Source: UMGS1958 sp045542415
GTDB taxonomy: Bacteria; Bacillota; Clostridia; UBA1381
DNA length: 64,000 bases
Assembly: GCA_045542415.1 (NCBI GenBank)
Contig: JAZQKZ010000099.1
Coordinates: forward strand, 40,369-104,368
Reading direction: 5' to 3'
A program made the position numbers and the translations under genes. Positions 45,139 to 52,828 of this stretch are shown here, one piece after another. How positions within the stretch are numbered: the first letter of the stretch is position 1; the number at the start of each line of letters is the position of its first letter. The notes under the pieces are model-generated. The model ran no database searches, was not told the DNA's origin, and saw nothing but the letters and a program-made list of their open reading frames with translations.

Positions 45139-46126
45139 GAAAATTTTAGTTACGGGTGCAGCCGGATTTATCGGCTTTTACCTGTCAAAAAAGCTACTTG
45201 AACAGGGAACAGAGGTTATCGGCTTTGATAATCTTAACGATTACTATGACGTAAGACTTAAGGAAGCACGTCTGGCAATTCTTGAGAAGTTTGAAAAGTT
45301 TACATTTATAAAAGCAGACCTTGCAGACAAGGCGGCGGTTGACAATGTATTTTCAGAGTATAAGCCTGAAATAGTGGTTAACCTGGCTGCACAGGCAGGT
45401 GTTCGTTATAGTATAGAAAATCCGCAGGCTTATATAGAGTCAAATATGATAGGCTTCTTCAATATTCTGGAAGCGTGCCGTCATAATCCGGTGGAGCATT
45501 TACTGTACGCATCATCAAGCTCGGTTTACGGAGCAAATAAAAAGGTGCCTTTCTCGACAGATGACAAGGTTGACAATCCGGTAAGTCTGTATGCTGCTAC
45601 AAAGAAATCAAATGAGCTTATGGCACACTGCTACAGTAAGCTTTATGATATTCCGTCAACCGGACTCAGATTCTTTACTGTTTATGGACCTATGGGTAGG
45701 CCTGATATGGCGTATTTCTCTTTCACGCAGAAAATTCTTAACGGCGAGCCGATAAAAATATTTAATAACGGTGATATGTACCGTGACTTTACTTATGTTG
45801 ATGATATAGTAACAGGTATTGAAAACATCCTTAAAAAGCCGCCCGTGCCGAATGAGGACGGTGTAAAATACAAGGTATATAACATCGGTAATAACAGTCC
45901 GGAAAAGCTTATGGATTATATTGCATGTCTTGAAAAGGCACTGTCAAAGGCGTATGGCAGAGAGATTGTTGCAAAGAAAGAATTTCTGCCTATGCAGCCG
46001 GGTGACGTGCCTCGTACATATGCAGATGTAAGCGATCTGATAAGGGATTTTGATTTCAAGCCGGCCACATCGGTGCAGGACGGACTTGACAGATTTGCAC
46101 AGTGGTACTGTGAATTTTACGGTTGA
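45131..46126 (+). CDS. UDP-glucuronate 4-epimerase-like SDR
   Basis: SDR epimerase of 331 residues. NAD motif GAAGFIGFYLSKKLLEQG, then FDNLNDYYDVRLKEARL, which is characteristic of UDP-glucuronate 4-epimerases (CapI/LspL group), and catalytic Tyr/Lys in SLYAATKKSNELMAH. It would interconvert UDP-GlcA and UDP-GalA, producing the uronic acid precursor for the capsule. It overlaps the nucleotidyltransferase stop by 8 bases. Confidence 0.9.
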   Translation: MNKKILVTGAAGFIGFYLSKKLLEQGTEVIGFDNLNDYYDVRLKEARLAILEKFEKFTFIKADLADKAAVDNVFSEYKPEIVVNLAAQAGVRYSIENPQAYIESNMIGFFNILEACRHNPVEHLLYASSSSVYGANKKVPFSTDDKVDNPVSLYAATKKSNELMAHCYSKLYDIPSTGLRFFTVYGPMGRPDMAYFSFTQKILNGEPIKIFNNGDMYRDFTYVDDIVTGIENILKKPPVPNEDGVKYKVYNIGNNSPEKLMDYIACLEKALSKAYGREIVAKKEFLPMQPGDVPRTYADVSDLIRDFDFKPATSVQDGLDRFAQWYCEFYG

Positions 46127-46140
46127 TATTTGAGGGACAT

Positions 46141-47289
46141 ATGATTAAATATCAGCACTATCTGTTGTATCTGATAAATTGTATAATTAAGGGCGAAGAG
46201 GCAAAGCTTCCTGATGCACCGTTTGATTGGGAGTACTTTGTTTTATATGCAAGAGAGCAGCAGTTTGACCATATTATATATCCTCTTTTTAAGGACAATG
46301 TCCCTGAAATGGATCCAAAGCTATGGCACATATTGCATCAGAAATACGGACATGTAGTGGTGAGAGACAGCAAACAGGATTTTGTTCTGGATGAAATCTG
46401 CATGGCTATTTCGGAAGCTGAAATTCCGCACATTCCGTTAAAGGGAAGTGTGATAAAGGAGCTGTATCCGTTGCCCGATATCCGTCGTTCTATAGATTTT
46501 GATATTCTTGTCCATGACTCTGATATGCAAAAAGCAACAGAGGCTTTGCAGGGGATTGGTTTTGAGATAGAGGTTTCGGACGAGGGGCTTCATGATGGGT
46601 TTAGTCGCGGAAAGAGTCATGTAGAGCTGCATAAAATGCTTACGGTCAAAGATGAACCCTCATACGGTTTTTGCTGTGATGTATGGGAATACTCATCTTC
46701 GGAGGGTGGATATACATACAGGATGACAAATGAGTTTCTCTATGTATATATGCTGGTGCATTTAAGAAAGCATTTGTTGTTGTCCGGCGGTGCAGGAATA
46801 AAGCTTATTCTTGACTTTTATGTAATGCGCCGTCAGCTTGAATTGGATAAAGATGTTCTCGGGGAATTCTGTGAAAAAGCACATATGGTACAGTTTAATG
46901 AGACTGTAGTCAAGCTTGAAAAAAAATGGTTTGAGGGCGAAAATTGTACAGATAAAAATGTTCTTATAATAGAGGATATGGTACTGAACAGCGGTGCATA
47001 CGGAAATTATCAGACATATGTAGATATGGTGGTTGCCGGCGGAAGTAACAGTGATGTATCAGGAAGCAAGCTGAAAAATCTGATTACATATCTTTTTCCA
47101 CCGGTGAGCTTTCTGAAAGAACAGTATAAGATTTTGCGAAAATATCCTTTTGTATTGCCATTGGTATGGATATACAGGATTTTAAAGGCAGAAAAAGGAC
47201 GGCGTTTGGCGGTAATCGATTCAGTGAGGAATTATAGGAACAGCAATGCAGCAGAGCTCAGGGCGTTTAAGGAAGATATGTTAAAATAG
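46141..47289 (+). CDS. Nucleotidyltransferase family protein (NTP_transf_5-like)
   Basis: Cytoplasmic protein of 382 residues. The segment HIPLKGSVIKELYPLPDIRR followed by SIDFDILV matches the nucleotidyltransferase-fold pattern (KG...R-x-DxD) of the uncharacterised NTP_transf_5 family, often found at the ends of capsule clusters. The rest is mostly helical and unrecognised. The start at 46141 has GAGGGA upstream; a TTG at 46123 overlaps the epimerase. Its substrate is unknown. It is the last gene of locus 1 and ends just before a convergent terminator. Confidence 0.7.
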   Translation: MIKYQHYLLYLINCIIKGEEAKLPDAPFDWEYFVLYAREQQFDHIIYPLFKDNVPEMDPKLWHILHQKYGHVVVRDSKQDFVLDEICMAISEAEIPHIPLKGSVIKELYPLPDIRRSIDFDILVHDSDMQKATEALQGIGFEIEVSDEGLHDGFSRGKSHVELHKMLTVKDEPSYGFCCDVWEYSSSEGGYTYRMTNEFLYVYMLVHLRKHLLLSGGAGIKLILDFYVMRRQLELDKDVLGEFCEKAHMVQFNETVVKLEKKWFEGENCTDKNVLIIEDMVLNSGAYGNYQTYVDMVVAGGSNSDVSGSKLKNLITYLFPPVSFLKEQYKILRKYPFVLPLVWIYRILKAEKGRRLAVIDSVRNYRNSNAAELRAFKEDMLK

Positions 47290-47297
47290 TGTAAACA

Positions 47298-47322
47298 GAG
47301 GGAGGTTCATTGAATCTCCCTC
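47298..47322 (+). terminator. Palindromic convergent terminator
   Basis: GAGGGAGGTTCA (47298-47309) and TGAATCTCCCTC (47311-47322) pair with one G-T wobble. It lies between the end of locus 1 (plus strand) and the recombinase stop (minus strand) and could stop both transcripts. The T-tracts are weak. Confidence 0.6.
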
Positions 47323-48772
47323 ATTTCATGCATACCTCAGCCTCGCCGTCGGGCGATACTGTAATCTGTTCCACCACAGAGCGCATATCCTCGTTACTGA
47401 ACTGACAGTTGAGTAATAATTGTCCGATGTTTGACGCAAAATCGGTGTTATCGTCGGGCTCTGCGGGTGTTTTGAGAAGATCGGCAAGCTCAGCATCGAG
47501 ACTTGATATACTGTTGTCTATGTTTTGAAATTCCTTTTTCAGTTCGTTTATATCAATCATACCCTCTACATACAGCTCCTTTAAACGATTTCGGCGGGCT
47601 AAAAGTGAGTTCCTTGATTTGTTAAGCAGCGAAATATCGATATTGTCGCTTGTCTGAGCATGTTTTTCATTCAGCTTTTTAAAAAATGCTTCGCTGTCCT
47701 CGATTGCAGAGAGGAGATATTGCTTTATTTCACGAAGCAGTGCCTGTTCATCAATAGTCACGTTGTTGGAACAGTGTGCATTTCCGTGATTGTTGTGCGT
47801 TGCGCAGCGATAGCGTACATAGGTGTTTTTCCACTTGTATATTCGTGAGGTGAAAGCACCGCCGCACTCGCTGCATTTGATCAGATTGGAGAAAACATGC
47901 TTTGAGGAATAGCGGTTGCCGGGGTTTTCGTTCTTGTATCGGTCACGCCGCTCTGCAAGTTTGCTTGCAACCAAATCGAAATCTACACTGCTTACCAATT
48001 GCAGCTCCGGTCTTTCGTGATACAGCCATTCGGTTGAGGGAAGCTCTATACGGGTTCCTGAAATAAAATCCTTGGTTACGGTCTTGTTATTGACAAGTAT
48101 GCCGCTGTAGATTGGATTGGTCAATATCCGTTTCACTGTTTTTGATGTCCATTTTGCACCGTGCTTTGTAGCAATGTGCATATCGTTGAGTCTTGCCGCA
48201 ATGTGGCGGCACCCGTCTCCGTCTATGTACCATTTGTAAATCAGCTTTACGGTATTACCCTCGGCAGGGTTTATTGAGAGTGTAAAGGTATCGATTTTAT
48301 CGTATCCGTAGATGACATTCGGTACCCTGCCTTTTTTTGCGTTCTGCTGTTTTCCGAATATTACCCTTTTTGAAAGATTGGAGGACTCCTCCTGTGCGAG
48401 TGCGGCGAATACTGTCAGAATGAATTCGCTTTCGCCGATAACGGTCTGATTTGCCGATAAAAAACGTACATCAACTCCATTGCATTTCAAGGTACGGATG
48501 CCAAGCAGAAAATCTCCGGTGTTACGGGCAAAACGGCTGAAATCCTTGACACATACACAGTCAAACATGTTATTTTCGGAATCTCTGAGCGTCTGCATGA
48601 ATGCGTCACGCTTTTTTATGCTTTTACCGCTTATTCCCTCGTCGGAATATATGCGGATAAGGGTATCGCCGTTCTTTTTTGCGTATTCTTCAAAAAATTC
48701 TTTTTGATGCTTCAGGGATGAAAGCTGTTCTTTATGGTCTGTGCTGATACGGCAATATGCGGCTATTCTTAT
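47321..48772 (-). CDS. Large serine recombinase, start codon reads ATA
   Basis: Site-specific recombinase of about 483 residues. The N-terminal resolvase domain begins IRIAAYCRISTDHKEQ with the catalytic serine at residue 10. DEGISGKSIKKR, the Recombinase domain (YGYDKIDTFTLSINP onward), a zinc ribbon (CSECGGAF with RCATHNN), and a C-terminal coiled coil follow. The frame has no ATG, GTG or TTG between an upstream stop and the catalytic serine. A perfect AAGGAGG lies 7 bases before an ATA at 48772-48770, where a start is expected. The first ATG (48598) would remove the catalytic serine. So the gene is either start-lost by one base change or uses AUA with coupling to the small frame upstream. 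No other mobile-element genes adjoin it. Confidence 0.85.
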   Translation of the reverse strand: MRIAAYCRISTDHKEQLSSLKHQKEFFEEYAKKNGDTLIRIYSDEGISGKSIKKRDAFMQTLRDSENNMFDCVCVKDFSRFARNTGDFLLGIRTLKCNGVDVRFLSANQTVIGESEFILTVFAALAQEESSNLSKRVIFGKQQNAKKGRVPNVIYGYDKIDTFTLSINPAEGNTVKLIYKWYIDGDGCRHIAARLNDMHIATKHGAKWTSKTVKRILTNPIYSGILVNNKTVTKDFISGTRIELPSTEWLYHERPELQLVSSVDFDLVASKLAERRDRYKNENPGNRYSSKHVFSNLIKCSECGGAFTSRIYKWKNTYVRYRCATHNNHGNAHCSNNVTIDEQALLREIKQYLLSAIEDSEAFFKKLNEKHAQTSDNIDISLLNKSRNSLLARRNRLKELYVEGMIDINELKKEFQNIDNSISSLDAELADLLKTPAEPDDNTDFASNIGQLLLNCQFSNEDMRSVVEQITVSPDGEAEVCMK

Positions 48773-48773
48773 A

Positions 48774-48893
48774 TCAGTTCCTCCTTGCTTGATTGGCTTT
48801 GTTATCGCACCTTATTGGTTTACGGCTTAAAATACGCAAAAGCTCCTGCTCTAACGTGGCTTTATTGCGTGTGTGGATAATCCTGATGTGCAT
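48774..48893 (-). CDS. Small basic protein upstream of the recombinase (39 aa)
   Basis: An ATG at 48893 has AAAGGAGG 7 bases upstream and encodes MHIRIIHTRNKATLEQELLR and a further 19 residues, basic and helix-forming. Its TGA (48776-48774) lies next to the expected recombinase start, and its last codons cover the recombinase ribosome site, so it could be a coupling leader peptide or a small accessory such as a directionality factor. I do not recognise the family. Confidence 0.45.
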   Translation of the reverse strand: MHIRIIHTRNKATLEQELLRILSRKPIRCDNKANQARRN

Positions 48894-49089
48894 ATGCATG
48901 CCTCCTTTGTCTTTACAGTATATGCGTATCTGAGGAAGAAATATCACATCACTACAAAGTGATAAGACGAAAAAATAGTTGCACTCAGAAAAAATGAGTC
49001 CGACTGTTGTGGTATGTAAAATGACCACTTTTGTGATTAAAAAGCACCATGTAAAGTTTATATTAAAACCAAAAAAACATTAAAAACTA

Positions 49090-49118
49090 TTGCAAAATAA
49101 AAGGAGGTGTGATACAAT
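49090..49118 (+). promoter_or_regulatory. Sigma-A promoter of the second polysaccharide locus
   Basis: TTGCAA (49090-49095), 17-base spacer, TACAAT (49113-49118). A TATAAT at 49118-49123 partly overlaps. The leader to the first gene is about 140 bases long. Confidence 0.7.
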
Positions 49119-49147
49119 ATAATTAGATAAAAATGTAGTATTATGCC

Positions 49148-49193
49148 CTTTTGCCGGAAAACTTTACTTTGGACAAGCAAACGGTAAAAGTAA
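49148..49193 (+). promoter_or_regulatory. Leader RNA with two alternative hairpins
   Basis: CTTTTGCCG (49148-49156) can pair with CGGTAAAAG (49182-49190, one wobble). Alternatively TTACTTT (49164-49170) pairs with AAAGTAA (49187-49193). The two use overlapping 3' arms, so they exclude each other, as in attenuators or antiterminator-recruiting leaders. Confidence 0.4.
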
Positions 49194-49265
49194 GCACAGC
49201 CATTTTGGGAGAATGGTGTGAATGGTTTGTACATAATACGGTGGGAATAATGTTAGGGAGAGAAA

Positions 49266-49940
49266 ATGTTTTCAATTAATAACTATGATGAGCGGTTGAT
49301 ACAATCCACTGCTGCACAGCAGAAGACATATGTTATCGAAAAGGCAGAGCCTAAAAACAGTGTTAGTTATGTGGTCATTAAAAGATTGATCGATATAGTA
49401 TGTTCTCTTGTGGTGGGTTTGCTGCTTCTGCCTGTAATGCTGATTGTAGGGGTTGCAGTCTGTATTGATTCTCCGGGTGGAATGATATACCGTCAGAAAA
49501 GATTAGGTAAGGATGGAAAGGAATTTTATATTTTGAAGTTCCGGACTATGTATGAGGATGCGGAAAAGGATGGACCGCAGTGGGCAGAGAGTGAGGATCA
49601 ACGCTGTACAAGGCTTGGTACTAAGCTCAGAAAATACAGAATTGATGAATTGCCGCAGGCATATAATATCCTTGTCGGCGATATGAGCTTTGTTGGTCCG
49701 AGACCGGAGCGTCCGTGTTTTTATGAGGAGTTTGAGACTTATATACACGGTTTTTCAAACAGGCTGGCGGTAGTACCTGGCTTGACGGGACTTGCACAGG
49801 TTAACGGCGGATACAATCTTTTACCGGAAGAAAAGATTATATATGACATGGAATACATAAAAACAAGGTCATTATGGCTTGATTTTAAGATAGTACTTAA
49901 GACAATAGGTGTTGTGTTCAAAGGAAAGGGAGCAAAATAA
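49266..49940 (+). CDS. Initiating phosphoglycosyltransferase (locus 2)
   Basis: Bacterial sugar transferase of 224 residues, which loads the first sugar phosphate onto undecaprenyl phosphate. It has a polar N-terminus (1-35), one hydrophobic helix (about 38-65, SLVVGLLLLPVMLIVGVAV), YRQKRLGKDGKEFYILKFRT, the Asp-Glu pair in YRIDELPQAY and GDMSFVGPRPERP. This resembles the C-terminal catalytic domain of WcaJ/EpsE-type enzymes, probably hexose-specific, and differs from the PglC-like protein at 21169. It is the first gene after the locus 2 promoter. The start follows AGGGAGAG. Confidence 0.9.
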   Translation: MFSINNYDERLIQSTAAQQKTYVIEKAEPKNSVSYVVIKRLIDIVCSLVVGLLLLPVMLIVGVAVCIDSPGGMIYRQKRLGKDGKEFYILKFRTMYEDAEKDGPQWAESEDQRCTRLGTKLRKYRIDELPQAYNILVGDMSFVGPRPERPCFYEEFETYIHGFSNRLAVVPGLTGLAQVNGGYNLLPEEKIIYDMEYIKTRSLWLDFKIVLKTIGVVFKGKGAK

Positions 49941-50698
49941 TGGAAGCGAACCGACCTTTTGTGTCGATAATAATGCCGGCATATAATTCTGAACGGTATA
50001 TAGAAGAAGCAATACATTCGATACAAAGTCAGACATTTGATAATTTTGAGCTTATTGTAGTGGATGATTGTTCTTCAGATTCAACATGTGATATCGTTGA
50101 ACAGATGGCACAAAGTGATAAAAGGATTTCTTTGCTCAGAAATGAGAAAAACAGCGGCACGGCTTGCTCAAGAAACAGAGCATTGGATTCGTGCAGAGGC
50201 GATTATATCGCGTTTCTTGATAGTGATGATGTCTGGCATCCGGACAAGCTCGCTTCTCAGATTGAACGGCTGAGGAGTGAATCAGCGGATATTGCATATT
50301 CTTCGTATGCAATTATTGACGTTTCGGGAAATAAGGTAAAAGCGGATTATATCGTACCCGACAGAGTGGGATATAAGCAGCTGCAAAAAGAGAATTTTAT
50401 AGGCTGCTCTACAGTAATGCTGACTAAGGCTATAGCCGAAAAATATCGGTTTATTTCGGGTTTTCATCATGAGGACTATGTGATGTGGCTTCAGATGCTG
50501 CGTGATGGATATAAGGCGGCAGGCTGCAGAGAGGTTTTGGTCAGCTGGCGTTATGTAGAGGATTCGAGATCCTTTAATAAATGGAATGCGGCAAAATCAA
50601 GGTGGAGAATATACAGAAAATGTCTGGGATTACCGCTTGCAAAAAGTGCAGTATTGATAATTAATTACGCAATAGCCGGTTTGAAAAAGTATAAGTAA
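49940..50698 (+). CDS. GT2 family glycosyltransferase
   Basis: Inverting GT-A enzyme of 252 residues. N-terminus FVSIIMPAYNSERYIEEAIH, then VVDDCSSDSTCDIV and the metal-binding DxD-type SDDVWHPDKL. Near residue 175 is GFHHEDYVMWLQML (catalytic-base region). This is the TeichA/EpsH-like branch of GT2. It overlaps the initiating transferase by one base, so it may add the second sugar. Confidence 0.88.
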   Translation: MEANRPFVSIIMPAYNSERYIEEAIHSIQSQTFDNFELIVVDDCSSDSTCDIVEQMAQSDKRISLLRNEKNSGTACSRNRALDSCRGDYIAFLDSDDVWHPDKLASQIERLRSESADIAYSSYAIIDVSGNKVKADYIVPDRVGYKQLQKENFIGCSTVMLTKAIAEKYRFISGFHHEDYVMWLQMLRDGYKAAGCREVLVSWRYVEDSRSFNKWNAAKSRWRIYRKCLGLPLAKSAVLIINYAIAGLKKYK

Positions 50699-50749
50699 CA
50701 TAGTAAAGCGGTAGGAATCCGCAGTATTATTTGGATAGAGGTTCAATTT

Positions 50750-51568
50750 ATGTATAAGCAATCAGATGAACTTAAGGCCAGGCTTGTTGAAATGGTCAGT
50801 TGGTTTCATGATTTTTGTCAGAACAACAATTTACGTTACTATGCATTGGGAGGAACAATGCTCGGTGCTGTCAGACACAGCGGATTTATTCCCTGGGATG
50901 ACGATATCGATATAGGCATGCCGAGAGCAGATTACGAAAGGCTTGAAGAATTGCTTGCAGGCAAAAAGAACGGGAAATATGTCCTTGAAACTCCCAATAC
51001 CGATGCAGAGGATTTTTATTATCCGTTTACGAAGCTGTATGATACAACAACAACCCTGATTGAAAATACAAGATGCAGAATAAAAAGAGGAATATATCTT
51101 GATATTTTTCCGCTTGACGGCATTGGAAACACTGAACAGGAGAGCAGAAATAATTATGAGCTTGTCAACAGGAAGCGTAATTTTCTGCTGACACGCACGG
51201 GAGGAATCAGAAAGGGACGCAGTCTATATAAGAATCTGGCAGTAATTGCGGCAAGATTTATTCCGGGAATAAATAATAAAAAGCTGCTTGCAGATGTGGT
51301 TAAGGAATGCAGAAAATATGATTATGACAGCAGTGAATGGTGTGGAAATCTTGTCGGAGCATGGGGCTTTAAGGAAATCATGCCCAGAAGCATCATGGGC
51401 AAACCGACGCCGTATAAGTTTGAAAGCATAACCGTATTCGGTGCAGAGGATGCAAACGGATATCTTACAAGTCTTTACGGCGACTGGAGAAAGCTTCCTC
51501 CGGAGGATAAGAGGGTTACGCATCATGACTATGTAATGTGTGATTTGCATAAGTCATACATGGAGTAA
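50750..51568 (+). CDS. LicD family phosphotransferase (locus 2)
   Basis: LicD-domain protein of 272 residues with the diagnostic LGGTMLGAVRHSGFIPWDDD (about 33-52) and the C-terminal LPPEDKRVTHHDY. It is followed at once by a TagD homologue that makes CDP-glycerol, so glycerol phosphate is the likely group transferred to the glycan instead of choline. It is a paralogue of the LicD at 30451. Confidence 0.9.
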   Translation: MYKQSDELKARLVEMVSWFHDFCQNNNLRYYALGGTMLGAVRHSGFIPWDDDIDIGMPRADYERLEELLAGKKNGKYVLETPNTDAEDFYYPFTKLYDTTTTLIENTRCRIKRGIYLDIFPLDGIGNTEQESRNNYELVNRKRNFLLTRTGGIRKGRSLYKNLAVIAARFIPGINNKKLLADVVKECRKYDYDSSEWCGNLVGAWGFKEIMPRSIMGKPTPYKFESITVFGAEDANGYLTSLYGDWRKLPPEDKRVTHHDYVMCDLHKSYME

Positions 51569-51590
51569 TTTTAGTATTATGGAGTGAAAA

Positions 51591-51995
51591 ATGAAAAGAG
51601 TAATTACATACGGAACCTTTGACCTGCTGCATTATGGGCATATTAATTTATTAAAGCGTGCAAAAGCACTGGGCGACTATCTTGTGGTTGCTTTATCTAC
51701 TGATGAATTCAATAATAACGAGAAAAATAAAAAATGCTATTTCTCATATGAGCAGCGAAAAACTTTGCTTGAATCAATCCGTTATGTTGATTTGGTAATT
51801 CCCGAAGAAACATGGGAGCAAAAGAAAACGGATGTTCATGAATACCATATAGATACATTTGTTATCGGTGACGATTGGAAAGGAAAGTTTGACTTTTTAA
51901 AGGAAGAGGGCTGTGAAGTGGTATATTTATCACGAACCCCTGAAATCAGTACTACTCAGATAAAGGAAAATTTACATTATAAGAGCGAGTCGTAA
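51591..51995 (+). CDS. tagD: Glycerol-3-phosphate cytidylyltransferase
   Basis: TagD/TarD, 134 residues, makes CDP-glycerol from CTP and glycerol-3-phosphate. The family motifs GTFDLLHYGHINLLKRA (HxGH) and RTPEISTTQIK are intact and the length is standard. No teichoic acid polymerase (TagB/TagF) is in the window, so the CDP-glycerol probably feeds the adjacent LicD. GGAGTG precedes the start. Confidence 0.93.
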   Translation: MKRVITYGTFDLLHYGHINLLKRAKALGDYLVVALSTDEFNNNEKNKKCYFSYEQRKTLLESIRYVDLVIPEETWEQKKTDVHEYHIDTFVIGDDWKGKFDFLKEEGCEVVYLSRTPEISTTQIKENLHYKSES

Positions 51996-52024
51996 ATTGC
52001 CGGTGCGATTTTTGGAGGAGTATA

Positions 52025-52828
52025 ATGAGCGAGCTTCAGGTTTTGGTAGCAACGATGAATCAGTCTGATTTTTCATTGGTTGATAAAATGAACATCAGAT
52101 GTGATACGGTAATAGCAAATCAGAGTAATGAAGATTACATAAAAATCAAAGAAACAGAACACGGCAAAATAAAGATGATAACAACCGTTACAAAGGGTGT
52201 GGGATTAAACAGAAATCTTGCCTTGCTGGCGGCAGATACCGAGATAGTGCTGTTTGCCGATGATGATGTGACATACTATGACGGTACATTGCAGGGGGTT
52301 AAGGATGCATTTAAGCAGTTGCCGGATGCTGATGTGATAATTTTTGGTGTAGATATAATTAAAAATAATGTTATAACAGAAAAAAGACACTTACCGATAA
52401 AGCGATTACATATTTGGAATGCATTAAAGTTCGGGACATATTCTATTGCAGTTCGCAGGAAATCGATTATAAAGAATAATATTACTTTCACACAATTGTT
52501 TGGTGGCGGATGTATTTACGGAAGCGGAGAAGATTCGTTATTCATTGCGGAATGTCTGAAAAACAAGCTGAAAATGTATTCACATGAATATGTTTTGGGG
52601 ACCTGTAACAAGGACTCTTCTTCATGGTTCACGGGCTTTAATGAAAAGTATTTTTTTGATAAGGGTGCATGGATAAGCTTTGCTTTTCCAAAACTTAAAT
52701 TGCTGTTTCTTTTGGTTTTTGCATTCAGATTCCGAAAAAGAACAGACATGACATTAAGGCAGATTATATATCAGATGTATAGAGGAATGCGTGCGGCGAA
52801 GAGTCTTGAGCCGTACAGTGAGGAATAA
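52025..52828 (+). CDS. GT-A fold glycosyltransferase (GT2-like)
   Basis: Protein of 267 residues starting ELQVLVATMNQSDFSLVDKM, with NQSNEDYIKI, GVGLNRNLALLAADTEIVLF and the metal motif FADDDVTYYDG. It ends with a basic, possibly membrane-associated region near LKLLFLLVFAFRFRKRTD. This form occurs in capsule loci as a GT2 relative. GGAGG lies 6 bases before the ATG. Confidence 0.82.
   Translation: MSELQVLVATMNQSDFSLVDKMNIRCDTVIANQSNEDYIKIKETEHGKIKMITTVTKGVGLNRNLALLAADTEIVLFADDDVTYYDGTLQGVKDAFKQLPDADVIIFGVDIIKNNVITEKRHLPIKRLHIWNALKFGTYSIAVRRKSIIKNNITFTQLFGGGCIYGSGEDSLFIAECLKNKLKMYSHEYVLGTCNKDSSSWFTGFNEKYFFDKGAWISFAFPKLKLLFLLVFAFRFRKRTDMTLRQIIYQMYRGMRAAKSLEPYSEE

Larger units (their letters stand above)
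48894..49265 (+). other. Intergenic region between recombinase and second locus
   Basis: Contains the upstream region of the recombinase unit (minus strand), small palindromes (ATCACT-ACAA-AGTGAT at 48947-48962 and GTGGT/ACCAC at 49009-49028), the promoter of locus 2 (49090-49118) and a structured leader. No gene seen. Confidence 0.6.

Noticed and set aside
47660..47848. Plus-strand frame within the recombinase
   Set aside because: It is opposite conserved recombinase coding sequence and resembles no family.
48774..49028. 84-codon version of the small frame before the recombinase
   Set aside because: The longer start at 49028 lacks a ribosome site. The ATG at 48893 has an ideal one.
47321..49028. 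Complete integrative element around the recombinase
   Set aside because: No relaxase, capsid, replication or cargo genes adjoin it and no flanking att-like direct repeats could be identified by eye.
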